64,000 bases of DNA from Arachis hypogaea (taxonomy: Eukaryota; Streptophyta; Magnoliopsida; Fabales; Fabaceae). Below, in pieces: positions 10,740 to 20,935 of this stretch (the first letter of the stretch is position 1; every line of letters begins with the position of its first letter). Location of the stretch: positions 100,285,837-100,349,836 of the forward strand of contig NC_092038.1 in the NCBI RefSeq assembly GCF_003086295.3, in the 5' to 3' direction. The notes beneath the pieces were generated by a model that was given only the letters and a program-made list of their open reading frames with translations, ran no database searches and was not told the origin of the DNA. The translations under genes and the position numbers were made by a program.

Positions 10740-12537
10740 GAGTTACCAGGAAAACTGGAAGAGAGGGACCTCTTTCTTTGTGCCTCTAGCATCTTGTTTT
10801 GCAATGCAATGGAAGAGGCCTCCCCGTTTTCTTCGCTGGAGCATGCAACATCATTCGAAGAGACCTGTGGTTCAACACATTGCCAATTCAGTCATGGCTG
10901 GATACATTTTCAGCACACAGGCACATAGGCGATGCTATTATTATTGCGCATAGAGATATTAGGACGGTACGTTGTCATATGTCTACTCGTAAAAATGGTG
11001 TTTTACTATATTTCAATCTGCCATAGTCAATCCAGATGTTTTATTGTCTATAATCAAAAGGCACTTTCGAAAAGGCCTTACATATTTGAAACCCTGAACA
11101 TTGCAGGGATTACTCCAATTTGCAACAAAGTACCGCAAGAAATTCGGCTTTGGGTTTGTAACTAGCACAAACCTATTTCTTTCGCAACAAATACTAGAGG
11201 AGGTGCAGATAAAATTTGGATTTTTTTTTTATTTGTTTAGCCATCTAGTTAGGTGCAATTGTTTAACTCAATGGTGATATGGCCAGTTACTAACCTTTAT
11301 TTTGTCAAATGAGGTACTGAATGGGTAAGTAAATAAATATATGTATGTTCCTAGAATAAATGTTGAATAATTGACTCTCAAATCTGAGCAGACACGAGAG
11401 CATGTTACATGTAAATTGTTATTTTGTCCAACAAAATCATAGCAATTTAAGTTAGTATACCTCAAGTCTTTCCCTTTTCCTCCTAGTTTGTTCTTTTTTT
11501 TTTCTTTTTACTTCCTAACTGATGAATTGGAAGAAGAAAGTTCGAAACCAAGAACAGGATGTGGATGTAATTTAGTAAGTTAATTTTCTTCATTGAATCT
11601 TGCAATAAGCATGATTTGTACACTGAAACATGATGATGGATTTTTCAGATTATTAATTGTAGCAGTACTGTATTAGTGTCATATTTTCTTGTTTCAGTTG
11701 AAACATTGTTAGTGCATCTTGTTAGTGCAATGAACGTGATTGAATTTTATAAATATGTGGAATTCTAGCTCTTGTTGACTGTATTTAGTTGCTGAAAGCC
11801 TAATAGCAGACCATGGAATAAGATCTTTACAATGGTTGTTCACCGATTTTAACCCCAAAAGCTTGTTTTTAAGGAATGGATTTTAATTTGCCAGTTAACA
11901 CTTGTTACTGCTTCATTTGTATAGCATACTTTTTAATTTAAATTTAAATTTTAATTTCTTTTTTAGTGTGGGATTCTATATTTATATTAAGGTTTATTTG
12001 GTATTAATTAGTTACCATGGTGTCCATTTGGCATGTTCTTAAGCTGATATGAAGCATGAAATATTACTGAAGTATCTAAAAAGTGCCTCTGATTAGTGTT
12101 GTTGATGACTTTTAGCTACCAATTACTGCACCGTTTTATCTGGAACTTCTTTAAATTTGTGCAGGCACGCTATGAGAATAGTCTGAATGTTGAACTTGAA
12201 ATTGCGTCTCAGGAGGAATTCACTCTTATAGAAAGAGGTCTTACAAAACTTTGGGAACGTAAGCCAAACCAGCAGTTTATAACATGGAGTTTAATCATGT
12301 TTGTTTTTTGTAAAATTTGTAATTCTAAGAACTTGATTGCGTATGGTGTATCCGTTAGGTTTAGCTCGGGAAAAGATTCAAGAAATTCCGAAAGAGACAG
12401 GCAAGATAGTTCAAGATTCAGTGCTCGAAGAAGACGTTGTGCCAGATAGTTCTGATGAGGTTGTCTCTAAAGGACACAAACCTTCCATCCTAACCTTTGA
12501 CCTCAATAAAACTCCAGGGAAAAATGATATCTGTTGA
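10740..12537 (+). pseudogene. OHCU decarboxylase (allantoin synthase N-domain) gene relic
   Basis: Exon-like blocks match plant OHCU decarboxylase, the N-terminal half of the bifunctional TTL/allantoin synthase of ureide metabolism. At 10800-10930 the readings are EEASPFSSLEHA and, in another frame, RDLWFNTLPIQSWLDTFSAH, so a frameshift is present. At 11116-11160, just after a TTGCAG acceptor, it reads LLQFATKYRKKFGFGFV. Near 11170-11200 it gives SQQILEEV. At 12165-12257 the reading is ARYENSLNVELEIASQEE, and a GT-AG intron joins this in frame to 12358-12537. The last block lacks the transthyretin-like HIU hydrolase half and instead ends with an acidic tail containing DLNKTP, then a stop. It is probably dead, though the last two exons are clean. 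Confidence 0.62.
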
Positions 12538-12539
12538 GT

Positions 12540-13185
12540 CAAGTTTTTATCATTAGTATGACTTGTCTTATGAAATATTGGGACTTAATTGAATAAATTG
12601 ACTGTTTGTATTTTTTTCTTTGGATGTTGAATTTGATGAAGTAGCAATAAATTTAGAGGAGATTAATCTCAAATTAGTATATATCTCTTGAATTAATTTA
12701 TATTGTGACTTGTTCGATTAATGGTTCGTACGAATGCAAGCCTTTTATATTACCGATTTGTCATATATATACGTATTTAAAGTATTACAAATATAAATGT
12801 ATAAACTCAGCTGGTGAAACTGCTTAATGAACTACATTCTATAATCATGACTATCATATTGACAAAATGACATGAATTAATTAATAGACATGAATTGATT
12901 AATTAAGATCTATAATTACACACTGCATTCATAACCTAAAATTTCGAAATTGTTTAATTTATCCCATTGATTTACTAATTTATTTTAACCCAAATTAATG
13001 CGCTCATCTTAATTTATAATTAGTAAATATTATTATATTATAACTGTAAAAAATATTAATATTACCGTTACAATTATTATTATTATTATTATTAATTAGA
13101 AATCTTTTTATTTTTTTTAAATTTACCTTCAAGTAATTTAAAAATACAATAATATCCAACAGTAAATATATATTTTTAAAATGAA
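12540..13185. other. AT-rich interval, no gene seen
   Basis: About 640 bases of AT-rich sequence with short homopolymer and (ATT)n runs (13076-13094). I see no coding signal or recognisable repeat boundary. Confidence 0.5.
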
Positions 13186-13766
13186 TCTTAGAAATTGAAT
13201 TTTGATACAATTTTTGACAACCATGATTATATAAATAAGATATTATTATACATAAAAATAGGTGATTTTTCGTTAAGTATATAATTTTTTATGATTTTTT
13301 TTGTCTTAACAACGAATAATATTTTTAAAAAATCATAAAATAATATATACTTAACAAAAAATAACCAAAATTTAAGAAGAATAATATCTCACTTTTCTAA
13401 TCATACTTACAAAAAATTGTATCAAAATTCAATCTCTGATGTATTTTTTGAGAAATACATATTTAATGTTAATTTTTTTTGTAAAATTATCTAACATTAA
13501 ATATGTATTTCTCAAATAATACATTAGACATTGAATTTTGATACAATTTTTGGCAAACATAAATAAAAAAATTAGATATTATTATCCAGAAAAATTTGGT
13601 GATTATTCGTCGAGTATATATTTTTTGTAATTTTTTATTAACAACTAATAATACTTTTAAAAAATTACAAAAAAATACTTAAACAAAAATTACCAAGTTT
13701 TAAGAATAATAATATTTTATTTTTTTAATTATACTTGTGAAAAATTACATTAAAATTTAATCTCTA
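13186..13766. repeat. Tandem foldback (hairpin) repeats
   Basis: Two diverged copies of a roughly 240-250-base foldback lie in direct order at 13186-13437 and 13529-13766. The outer arms read TTGAATTTTGATACAATTTT on one side and its complement on the other (13192-13211 against 13416-13435). Inner arms around 13270-13350 also pair. Between the two copies lies a separate palindrome at 13437-13527, with ACATATTTAATGTTA paired to TAACATTAAATATGT. The repeat period is about 343 bases. These look like nested or tandem MITE-type foldback elements; no target duplication was identified. Confidence 0.65.
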
Positions 13767-13919
13767 AGACATTTTTTAAAAATATATATTTATTATTGAA
13801 TATTTTTGTTGTATTTTTAAATTATTTAAAAGCATTTATAATTCGGAGACGTTTCTTATATTTTTATGATAATACCTTAATATTAGACCGGTTTAACTTA
13901 TTTATAATAGTGGCTTAAG

Positions 13920-14144
13920 TATATATTTTCTGTTACTCGGCTGCTTCATTTTTCAAATCAGAGAAGCTACCGCCACTACCATAATCCTTATTCTTCCTCT
14001 ACTACTAAACCATTCATATTGTCGAACCCCTTGAAATCTTGCTTTGTCCTGGTTTTTCTCCTCCACGTCTGTCTCTGCGGCGAGCCAGCATCCCGAAGCT
14101 CGGTAGTTCTTCTCTCATCCTCAATCCAGTCATTCAATTGCGGG
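13920..14144 (+). other. Possible first exon or 5' UTR of an unidentified gene
   Basis: A short, relatively GC-rich island in AT-rich DNA. It holds an ATG at 14039 followed by 35 codons (MLCPGFSPPRLSLRRAS...) up to a good splice donor (GCGG/GTAAGC) near 14144. The peptide is basic and serine-rich like a plastid transit peptide, but no downstream exon can be linked: sequence to 14834 is intron-like and then interrupted by the solo LTR. It may belong to a captured fragment. The product is not recognised. Confidence 0.3.
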
Positions 14145-14834
14145 TAAGCACCACTGGACTCGTGTGCTCAATTGCTTATTTAGTGTTTGAAAAAAAGGCC
14201 AATAATAAGTTTAAAGTTGACATGCAAGTTTCTCCTAATGTTGTTAGCTGAGTTAATTTGTTAATGGGGAGTGGAATTTGTTGATGAAGAGCATGATTTC
14301 GTTAACGGTGAATTCTGAGTTGGGGTTTAATTTTCTATTTGATTGCGCTTTTAATATTCTCAATGGTATATTTAAATCTTGTTGCTGATAATGGTTGCCT
14401 GTGAATGACGCGCATGCATGTCTCAATTCATGTAGAATTAATTCCCAATAAGTTATTCATTAGTTTCGTTAAATAGAGAACAAACAAAGGCTAGTTGAAA
14501 AAAAATAATTACACTAATCATATTACACGTTAATTTGGCTTGCAATGTAAATTGAAGGGTACAGGACATCTTCTCTCGTCAATAGCTCAACTGTCAACCC
14601 TATTTACAAAGAAAGAACCATATATCTCTTAGAAATAGATTTTATCAAATAAATGTATTTCATTTGAACTCAATGAGGTAGGTAGTAGATAGAACTAGTA
14701 CCGTGTATGAAGCTTAGTAGAAGATATCACACAAACAAGCAAGGACTCAACACTTGGCTATCCTTCTCTAGTCCAAATTAACTCAGTTAAACTAATATCC
14801 TAGTTTCTTCATTCAAGATCATGCTAGGGATTAC
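14145..14834. other. Intron-like or intergenic sequence
   Basis: About 690 bases, moderately AT-rich, with no recognisable coding segment. It may be the intron following the possible exon ending at 14144. It ends in the left ATTAC target duplication of the solo LTR (14830-14834). Confidence 0.4.
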
Positions 14835-16299
14835 TGGTGCGGTATTTTATAACCCACAAACTAATCGATAAGTGCATCGGGTCGTACCAAGTAATACCTT
14901 ACGTGAGTAAGGGTCGATCTCACGAGAATTGATGGATCAAGCAACAATGATTGATTGATTGGCTTAGTTAAGCAAGTAGAAAAGGATTTTGAGATATTCA
15001 AAAGATTTAAATTTAAAAATATCAAAAGGCAGGTACGCAAGTAAATAAGTTGAAAATAAAATAAAATATTGGTCTGGAGAGACAGTTAAGGCTTCAGAGT
15101 TATCTATTTTTCCGGATTAACTTTTTTTACTAACTATTTTAATCATGTAGGATTTAATTTATGGCAAACTATATGTGACTAGACCCTAATTCCTTAGACC
15201 TTTCTAGTCTTCTCTAAAATTCATCAACAGCCAATTCCTTGGTCAATTAATTCCAATTAGAAGCTACATGATCAAATTCCAGTTTATATGCCACAAAAAT
15301 TCTAATTATCCAAAAATAAGGGAATTATATGTCACGTATCCCGTTAAATCCAAATAATTAAAATTTATGAGAATATGTTTTCAATCTGTTGTTCAAGTAA
15401 AGAGCTTTTCCAAGTTTTACAAGAACTAAAATAGAAAGAGGGTCATACTTCCGTTCCACCCAAATTCATAAAATAAAGAGCAAAAACAATTCTTAAATTA
15501 TAAATCCATGTATAAATTAAAATAGAAAAATCAATAAAATCAATCCATACAAATAGACAGAGCTCCTAACCTTAACAATGAAGGATTAGTTGCTCATGGT
15601 TCAGAGAAGAAAACTAAGATTGTAAATTGGAATGGAATAATGTTCTCCAGGAAAGGAAAGTTTCTCCCTTTTATATCTAATCCTAATAATTTAAAATCTA
15701 ATTTCAAAAATTAAAATTAAAAATAATAATATCTTTTTCTAAAAATAAGATTTGAATTTAAATTTGAATTAATTAACAAGTCATTCAATTGATGGGTGGG
15801 GGCCACTTGTTTTGTCCATTCTGCAGCTTCTAATCTGTGTTTTCTGGGTTAGAAACTGGGTCAAAATAGCCCAGAAATCACCCCCAGCATTTTTCTGCAT
15901 TTTCTACCCGTGGCGCATGTCACGCATACGCGTCAGTCACACGTACGCGTCGATGGCCTTTTTCGCAAGTCACGCTGACGCGTCGGTCATGCGCACGCGT
16001 CGATGAGCAAACCTTCAAATCACGCGTACGCGTCAGTCACGCGCACACGTCGCCATGGAAAGCTCCAAATCACGCGTACGCGTCAGTCACGCGTATGCGT
16101 CGCTCCTCGCTGCCATCTCTTTTGATTCTTGTGCTGCAGAACCTCCATCAAATTCTGCCAAATGCTACCTAAAATAAACAAAATTGCAAAAGACTCAAAG
16201 TAGCATTCATATTGGCTAAAAGATAATTAATTCTTTTTTAAACTCAACAAATTAGATACAAATTCAATAGAAAAAAATAGGAAAGATGCTCATGTATCA
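14835..16299 (-). mobile_element. Solo LTR of a gypsy-type element, 5-bp target duplication
   Basis: This 1465-base segment begins TGATACATGAGCATC at 16299 and ends GCACCA at 14835 on the minus strand (TG...CA). It is flanked on both sides by ATTAC (14830-14834 and 16300-16304), the 5-bp duplication expected of LTR-element integration. No internal coding region is present, so it is a solo LTR left by recombination between two LTRs. The core CTTACGTGAGTAAGGGTCGA is shared with the Athila LTR in the window, at a similar distance from the 3' end. The rest differs, so it is a related but separate family. Confidence 0.9.
15918..16102. repeat. CpG-rich tandem repeat within the solo LTR
   Basis: Four units of about 33 bases, each roughly TCACGCGTACGCGTCAGTCA followed by a CGCGCACGCGTCG-like half, are spaced about 50 bases apart. 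ACGCGT palindromes dominate. CpG density is extremely high compared with the surrounding AT-rich DNA. The array lies in the 5' part of the LTR (minus sense), the same region in which the Athila LTR carries its GGCGTT palindromes. Confidence 0.85.
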
Positions 16300-16559
16300 A
16301 TTACCCTAATTAGTATGTAAGTGTCCCTTCCTCGACAGTAGTATAACTTTTCATAGTTAGCAACCAAAAAGTCATTAAACTTGATGGAACCCCTTAGCAA
16401 TCTTATCAATCTTTGATTAAATTGATTATCTATAAAAATCTATGTTTGGCTCTAATCAAATTCCATCAACTAATAGTGTTTCGAGTAAACTGCAGAATTT
16501 TATATTCACAACTCCTACTTCAACCGAAAACACCACACCAGATATGAATCTATCCCCTA

Positions 16560-16713
16560 CTATTATTTATTTTACATAATTGCTAATTTCAAGCAATAAG
16601 ACTGTTATAGGTTCTAAGTGGATTTTGCTATCAAAAGGGACCGTTTAGGCAACATTATTATATACAAAGCAAAACTTATTGTCAAAGACTTCTTTACAGA
16701 TTGAAGGGGTTCA
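16560..16713 (+). pseudogene. Ty1/copia reverse transcriptase relic, left part
   Basis: Readings across frames at 16610-16700 give IGSKWI, then GNIIIYKAKLIVKDF, matching the copia RT segment that normally reads like KWV...GNI-KYKARLVAKGF. A frameshift lies between the two blocks. The Harbinger element interrupts it at TTA 16714-16716. Just beyond the right target duplication, at about 20865-20915, GLQM*QAPRTWF matches the downstream copia motif (GLKQAPRAWF). The intervening RT core is missing. This is an old degenerate fragment. Confidence 0.5.
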
Positions 16714-16864
16714 TTAGAGCATCTCCAATGGAGAAGCCCTGCTACTATTTAGTCAGAAAAAGAAGAAATTGAACCGTTGGAGAGAATTAACGTGAAGTCC
16801 TTCACGTTTTTCAAGAGGAGAGAGAGAAGAGGGAGTCCCTCTGAATGGGGACTCCCATAGAGTA

Positions 16865-17220
16865 ATAAACAATTGCCATTTGGCATTAAAATAAATAATA
16901 AATAATTATATAAAATATTAATTAATTAAATAATTATATTATATAATTAAATAATTATATTATATAATTAAATAATAATTAATTTAATAATAAATGTAAT
17001 GACTAATTAAATTAAATATTGATAATTTTATTTAATTAATAATTTATATTAAATAATTAACAAATAATTAATTAAGTAATTAAATTATAATTAATTTACT
17101 AATAATTATAATAATTAAATAAATTAAATAATGAAATATTAATTTAATTAATAATTTATATTAATTATTTATATCATAATTAATATTAAATATTATTTAT
17201 ATTTATATTATTATATTAAT
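16865..17220. other. Almost pure A/T stretch in the Harbinger 5' region
   Basis: About 350 bases composed nearly entirely of A and T, with repeated TTAATTAA and ATATTATATAATTAAATAAT words, lying between the left terminal repeat and the promoter of ORF1. No coding potential. It may be a matrix-attachment-like or easily melted region; that is inference. Confidence 0.6.
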
Positions 17221-17221
17221 T

Positions 17222-17272
17222 TAGCCGTTGTAAAAATAGCCGTTAGAAACTAGTCGTTACTATGTTACCGTT
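17222..17272. repeat. AGCCGTT repeats upstream of Harbinger ORF1
   Basis: Copies of TAGCCGTT and variants (TAGTCGTT, TTACCGTT) occur four times in 50 bases, about 30 bases before a TATATATA box at 17302 and about 140 bases before the ORF1 start. The same word forms a longer array ahead of the transposase gene (18925-19036). They may be transposase or ORF1 binding sites, or promoter elements. Confidence 0.7.
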
Positions 17273-17301
17273 ATTATTAATAAATTAATATTTTGTTACT
17301 C

Positions 17302-17309
17302 TATATATA
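17302..17309 (+). promoter_or_regulatory. TATA box of Harbinger ORF1
   Basis: TATATATA about 105 bases upstream of the ATG at 17414 and directly after the AGCCGTT repeats. The position suits a plant core promoter. Confidence 0.55.
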
Positions 17310-17413
17310 CCACTTAGATACACTTGTATTCTCACACTCTCTACAACTCTTCTTCATCTTCTTCTAAGTTCACAAAATCATCATTCTGCTACTATTATTT
17401 TTTGTTCGAAAAA

Positions 17414-18781
17414 ATGGATCCAAACCAACTCAACTCTTTCTTCAATTACTTACAAAACTTTCCTCAAATTCCAAATACCCAACAATCTCAAACCTCAAAC
17501 TCTCAAGTTCCAAATCAAAACTTCATACTACCAAATACATTTCAAAATCCAAATCCACAAAATCTCTCTAATTTCAATTTTCAAACTCCTTATAATAATC
17601 AATTTCCTATATTCCAACCACAAAATCAAAATTCACAAACACCCCATTTACCATTTTCATCCATATTTAACCCTTCTATCGGAAATGTTACTCCAACTTC
17701 CTTGCCGTTTCCAACTCAATTTAGTGCATCAAGACATAACTCATCTGGTGTTGGTGGCTCTTCTAACCCATCCTCTCAGACTCCTATACAATCTAGTCCA
17801 AATTCGCAATATTCAGATTTTGCCAACCCTCATGGATTAGATGCTATCGACCTCAATGATGATATTGAAGATCGGAGGCAAGATAGTATTCAACACTGAC
17901 ATTGGAAAGAGGATGAGATGTTGATCAGTGCATGGTTAAATATTTCAACTGACCCTGTAGTTGGTACCGATCAAAAGGGGGAAACATTTTGGAGTCGAAT
18001 TCATAGCTACTGTGTAGAATTTTGCACCGACATGACAAGGGGGGTAGTTGCATGTAAGAAACGATGGTATAAGATCAACAAGGCTGTTGCACAATTTGCT
18101 GGTTGCTACGATCAAGCTAGTCGAAACATAAGGAGTGGTTCGAACGCTGATGATATAAAGGAGTTGGCTTATAAACTTTATTCCACAAATTATGGTCAAA
18201 AGTTCACTTTTGAGAGGCATTGGAACATGCTTCGATTGGAGCAAAAATGGAGAAGCCAACTACCTACACAGAGTGGCGGCTCAAAGAGAACCAAGGTTAG
18301 TGCAACTAGAGCATAATCATCCTCATCAAACCCAGAAACACCGTTGGCTGACGAACCCGGTGTGGACTCTCCCGTTCGCCCACAAGGATCAAAGAAGAGC
18401 AAGCGAAGAGGTAAGGGAAAAGCACAGATGTCTGAAGATTTTAGCGAAAGAAAATCATCGGTTGTCAAAAAATTATCTCTCATGGAAGATATTAAGAATG
18501 TTAGAGAAAAGGAACTAATGGAAAGGGAAAAAGAAAGAGAAGAGGAGAAGGAACATAGAGCAAAGATGATGGCAATCAAAGAGAATGAGATACAAATTCA
18601 AGCGGCAATGAAAGAACAAGAATTACAAACTCAGAGGTATATTAAAGAAATGGAGATAAAAGCAAAAGAAAGGGAAATGGATATGCAAATACTTAATGCT
18701 GACACGTCTACAATGAGTGAGAAACGACGAGCTCTTCATGAGATTGCATGTGAGAAAATAATGGCCAAGTGGTTTACTTAA
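17414..18781 (+). pseudogene. Harbinger ORF1 (Myb/SANT-like, NAM-associated domain) with two in-frame stops
   Basis: One continuous frame from ATG 17414 to the terminal stop at 18781, broken by TGA at 17897-17899 and TAA at 18314-18316 but with no frameshift. The N-terminal part is rich in Q, N, P and S. The middle, after the first stop, has DEMLISAWLNISTDP and KRWYKINKAVAQFAGCYDQA, typical of the Myb/SANT-like DNA-binding protein that partners PIF/Harbinger transposases. The C-terminal part is lysine/glutamate-rich coiled coil ending in the region Pfam calls NAM-associated (ALHEIACEKIM). In active relatives this protein helps bring the transposase into the nucleus and to the element ends. 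It is probably nonfunctional unless the stops are read through. Confidence 0.85.
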
Positions 18782-18924
18782 TGGTTCCTTGTATTCGTAG
18801 AGTTATGTAGTATGTTCTTATTTATTTATTGCGTATTACTGGTATGTGATGTAGTTTGTTTTATTTATTTCTGATGTAAGATTTGAAATTAGTCAATATT
18901 ATTGTGTCGTTGTTGTTCATTAAA

Positions 18925-19036
18925 GTGACCGTTGCAAAACTAGCCGTTAATTAGCCGTTGCAAAACTAGCCGTTAAGTAGCCGTTAAGAAAAACTAGCCG
19001 TTGCAAAACTAGCCGTTGCAAAACTAGCCGTTAAGG
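18925..19036. repeat. Tandem AACTAGCCGTT repeats upstream of the Harbinger transposase
   Basis: AGCCGTT occurs seven to eight times in about 110 bases, mostly as units of AAAACTAGCCGTTGC or TAGCCGTTAA. The array ends about 20 bases before a TATAAAT box at 19056. The reverse complement contains AACGG, the core bound by plant three-repeat MYB proteins at M-phase promoters (known motif; relevance here is inference). Confidence 0.8.
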
Positions 19037-19055
19037 TACTTATTGCAGACACACT

Positions 19056-19062
19056 TATAAAT
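19056..19062 (+). promoter_or_regulatory. TATA box of the Harbinger transposase gene
   Basis: TATAAAT about 88 bases upstream of the transposase ATG and just after the AGCCGTT array, which suggests the transposase has its own promoter separate from ORF1. Confidence 0.55.
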
Positions 19063-19143
19063 ATCAACTATCAATGGCTCCACAACTCCACTTCAACTCT
19101 TGTTTCTCACATCGACAAAGAACTAAAAATTACATTTCTCCAT

Positions 19144-20463
19144 ATGGCTAGAAATTTTGATGATATGTTCAATGAGGCTTTGTATGGCAAAAGAAGACGG
19201 CAAGATAACACACTCATAGATAATTGGATCGATGAGTATTTACTCGAAGATTCAGAAGAAGAAGATATCGATAGAAGCCCTATCCCAATTCCTCGTAGAT
19301 GGATCAACAGAGATCGAGAAGCAGGACATGATCGCCTTTTCCAAGATTACTTTGCAGATGAACCGGTGTATAATGCTGACATTTTCCGACGGAGATTTCG
19401 AATGAGAAGAGATGTGTTCCTTCGGATAGTAGACGCTCTCTCAAACGTCTATCCGTATTTCCAACAGAGGGTTGATGCAACTGGAAGAAGAGGCTTGTCG
19501 CCACTTCAGAAATGTACCGCTGCGATACGGATGTTAGCATATGGCGTTGCAGCTGATGCTGTTGATGATTATGTGCGCATAGGCGAGAGCACTACAATCG
19601 AATGCTTGGAAAAATTTGTTGAAGGTGTCATTTCCGTGTTCCAGGATGAATACTTGCGAAAACCTAATCCAAATGACGTACAACGCCTGCTACAAATGGC
19701 GGAAGGTCGTGGCTTCCCTGGCATGTTGGGTAGCATTGACTGCATGCATTGGCAATGGAAAAATTGTCCAAAGGCATGGAAAGGTATGTACATGAGTGGT
19801 TATCGTGGGGTTGCAACCATAGTACTTGAGGTTGTAGCATCTTCAGACCTTTGGATATGGCATGCATTCTTTGGAGTTTCTGGTTCAAATAATGATATCA
19901 ACGTGTTAGATCGTTCTCCAGTGTTTGATGATATTCTAAACGACCGTGCTCCGGAGGTAAATTATACAATTAATGGTAATAATTATACAATGGGATACTA
20001 TTTAGCAGATGGTATTTATCCTGAATGGGCCACATTTGTCAAATCAATCTCAAAGCCACAAGGTGAGAAACGCAAGTTATTTGCACAATACCAAGAAGGG
20101 CAAAGAAAAGATGTGGAACGAGCATTCGGAGTGTTGCAAGCACGCTTTGCAATTATACGTGGTCCAGCTCGTTTTTGGGAAAAGAAAAAGCTTGCCAACA
20201 TAATGAGAGCTTGTATTATATTGCATAATATGATTGTTGAGGATGAAAGAGACAGCTATGCAGGAAATTTTGCTCAAGGCTTAGAGTATGATGATGTTGA
20301 AAATGGCTTATCACAACCTCAGCTGGGAGAGGAAGATTTTGCACCATACCATCAATTTCTCCAAAGAAATGCCCAACTTCGAAATAGGCAGCAGCATAGA
20401 CAATTGAAGGAGGACTTGATTGAACACATATGGCAATTTCACAATGCTTGTCGTCAACTATAG
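19144..20463 (+). CDS. PIF/Harbinger DDE transposase, intact frame
   Basis: 439 codons, start ATG at 19144. An acidic N-terminal region and a helix-turn-helix-like segment (about residues 80-150, with RMRRDVFLRIVDAL and LQKCTAAIRMLAYG) precede the DDE superfamily endonuclease domain at about 190-390. Candidate catalytic residues are the aspartate in GSIDCMHWQWKN, the aspartate in LADGIYPEW and the glutamate in KDVERAFGVLQARF. The segment YMSGYRGVATIVLEVVAS lies between the first two. Length and motif order match plant PIF/Harbinger transposases, which cut the element out and insert it at TTA/TAA. No stops or frameshifts are seen, so it could be active if expressed. Its partner ORF1 is broken. 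Confidence 0.94.
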   Translation: MARNFDDMFNEALYGKRRRQDNTLIDNWIDEYLLEDSEEEDIDRSPIPIPRRWINRDREAGHDRLFQDYFADEPVYNADIFRRRFRMRRDVFLRIVDALSNVYPYFQQRVDATGRRGLSPLQKCTAAIRMLAYGVAADAVDDYVRIGESTTIECLEKFVEGVISVFQDEYLRKPNPNDVQRLLQMAEGRGFPGMLGSIDCMHWQWKNCPKAWKGMYMSGYRGVATIVLEVVASSDLWIWHAFFGVSGSNNDINVLDRSPVFDDILNDRAPEVNYTINGNNYTMGYYLADGIYPEWATFVKSISKPQGEKRKLFAQYQEGQRKDVERAFGVLQARFAIIRGPARFWEKKKLANIMRACIILHNMIVEDERDSYAGNFAQGLEYDDVENGLSQPQLGEEDFAPYHQFLQRNAQLRNRQQHRQLKEDLIEHIWQFHNACRQL

Positions 20464-20834
20464 AGTTTAATTATGTTTTTCTTTGTATTAAGTAATTTTA
20501 CAAATTAGTGTAACCCCGAATTCATCTATTGTGTATTATTGTTATATATGAATCTATTTAATATTAATATATTTTAATAGTGAATTATTTTTAAATTTAA
20601 ATATTTAAATTTTATTATTAAAAAAAATTAATTACATTAATTACAAGTTTTTTAATTAATTAATTAAGTGGGACCACAACAGGGACTAAAGTTAGTTCCT
20701 CCTAATGGAGAAGAGAGAGATGCTTTGAGTTCCTATTTACTGTTTATGACGCAAAAGCTGATGTGGAGTTACTTTTTATGACAGGTGGGCCATAAACAGG
20801 AACTGGGATGAGTTCCCTACTGGAGATGGTCTTA

Positions 20835-20935
20835 TGACCAAATTTATAGTCTAGTTCTGAGGTCTACAAATGTAACAAGCTCCAAGAACTTGGTTCAATA
20901 CATTGATTGCAACTATGTTCAAATTTAATTTTATT
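20835..20935 (+). pseudogene. Ty1/copia reverse transcriptase relic, right part
   Basis: The reading GLQM*QAPRTWFNTLI at about 20865-20915 resembles the copia RT motif GLKQAPRAWF. It lies immediately right of the Harbinger TTA duplication and continues the fragment at 16560-16713. One stop is present. Confidence 0.45.

Larger units (their letters stand above)
16717..20831 (+). mobile_element. PIF/Harbinger transposon with TTA target duplication
   Basis: A 4115-base element. The left end reads GAGCATCTCCAATGGAGAA and the right end, reversed, GACCATCTCCAGTAGGGAA, imperfect terminal inverted repeats of the type seen in plant Harbinger elements. Both ends are flanked by TTA (16714-16716 and 20832-20834), the known 3-bp target of the superfamily. 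It carries the two expected genes in the same direction: a Myb/SANT-like ORF1 (17414-18781) and a DDE transposase (19144-20463). ORF1 has two nonsense codons while the transposase is open. The element landed in a copia RT relic. Confidence 0.92.

Noticed and set aside
15918..16102. CRISPR-like array (four repeats spaced about 50 bases)
   Set aside because: The window is a plant nuclear genome, the repeat is palindromic CpG sequence inside a well-bounded solo LTR, and the spacers are similar to each other.
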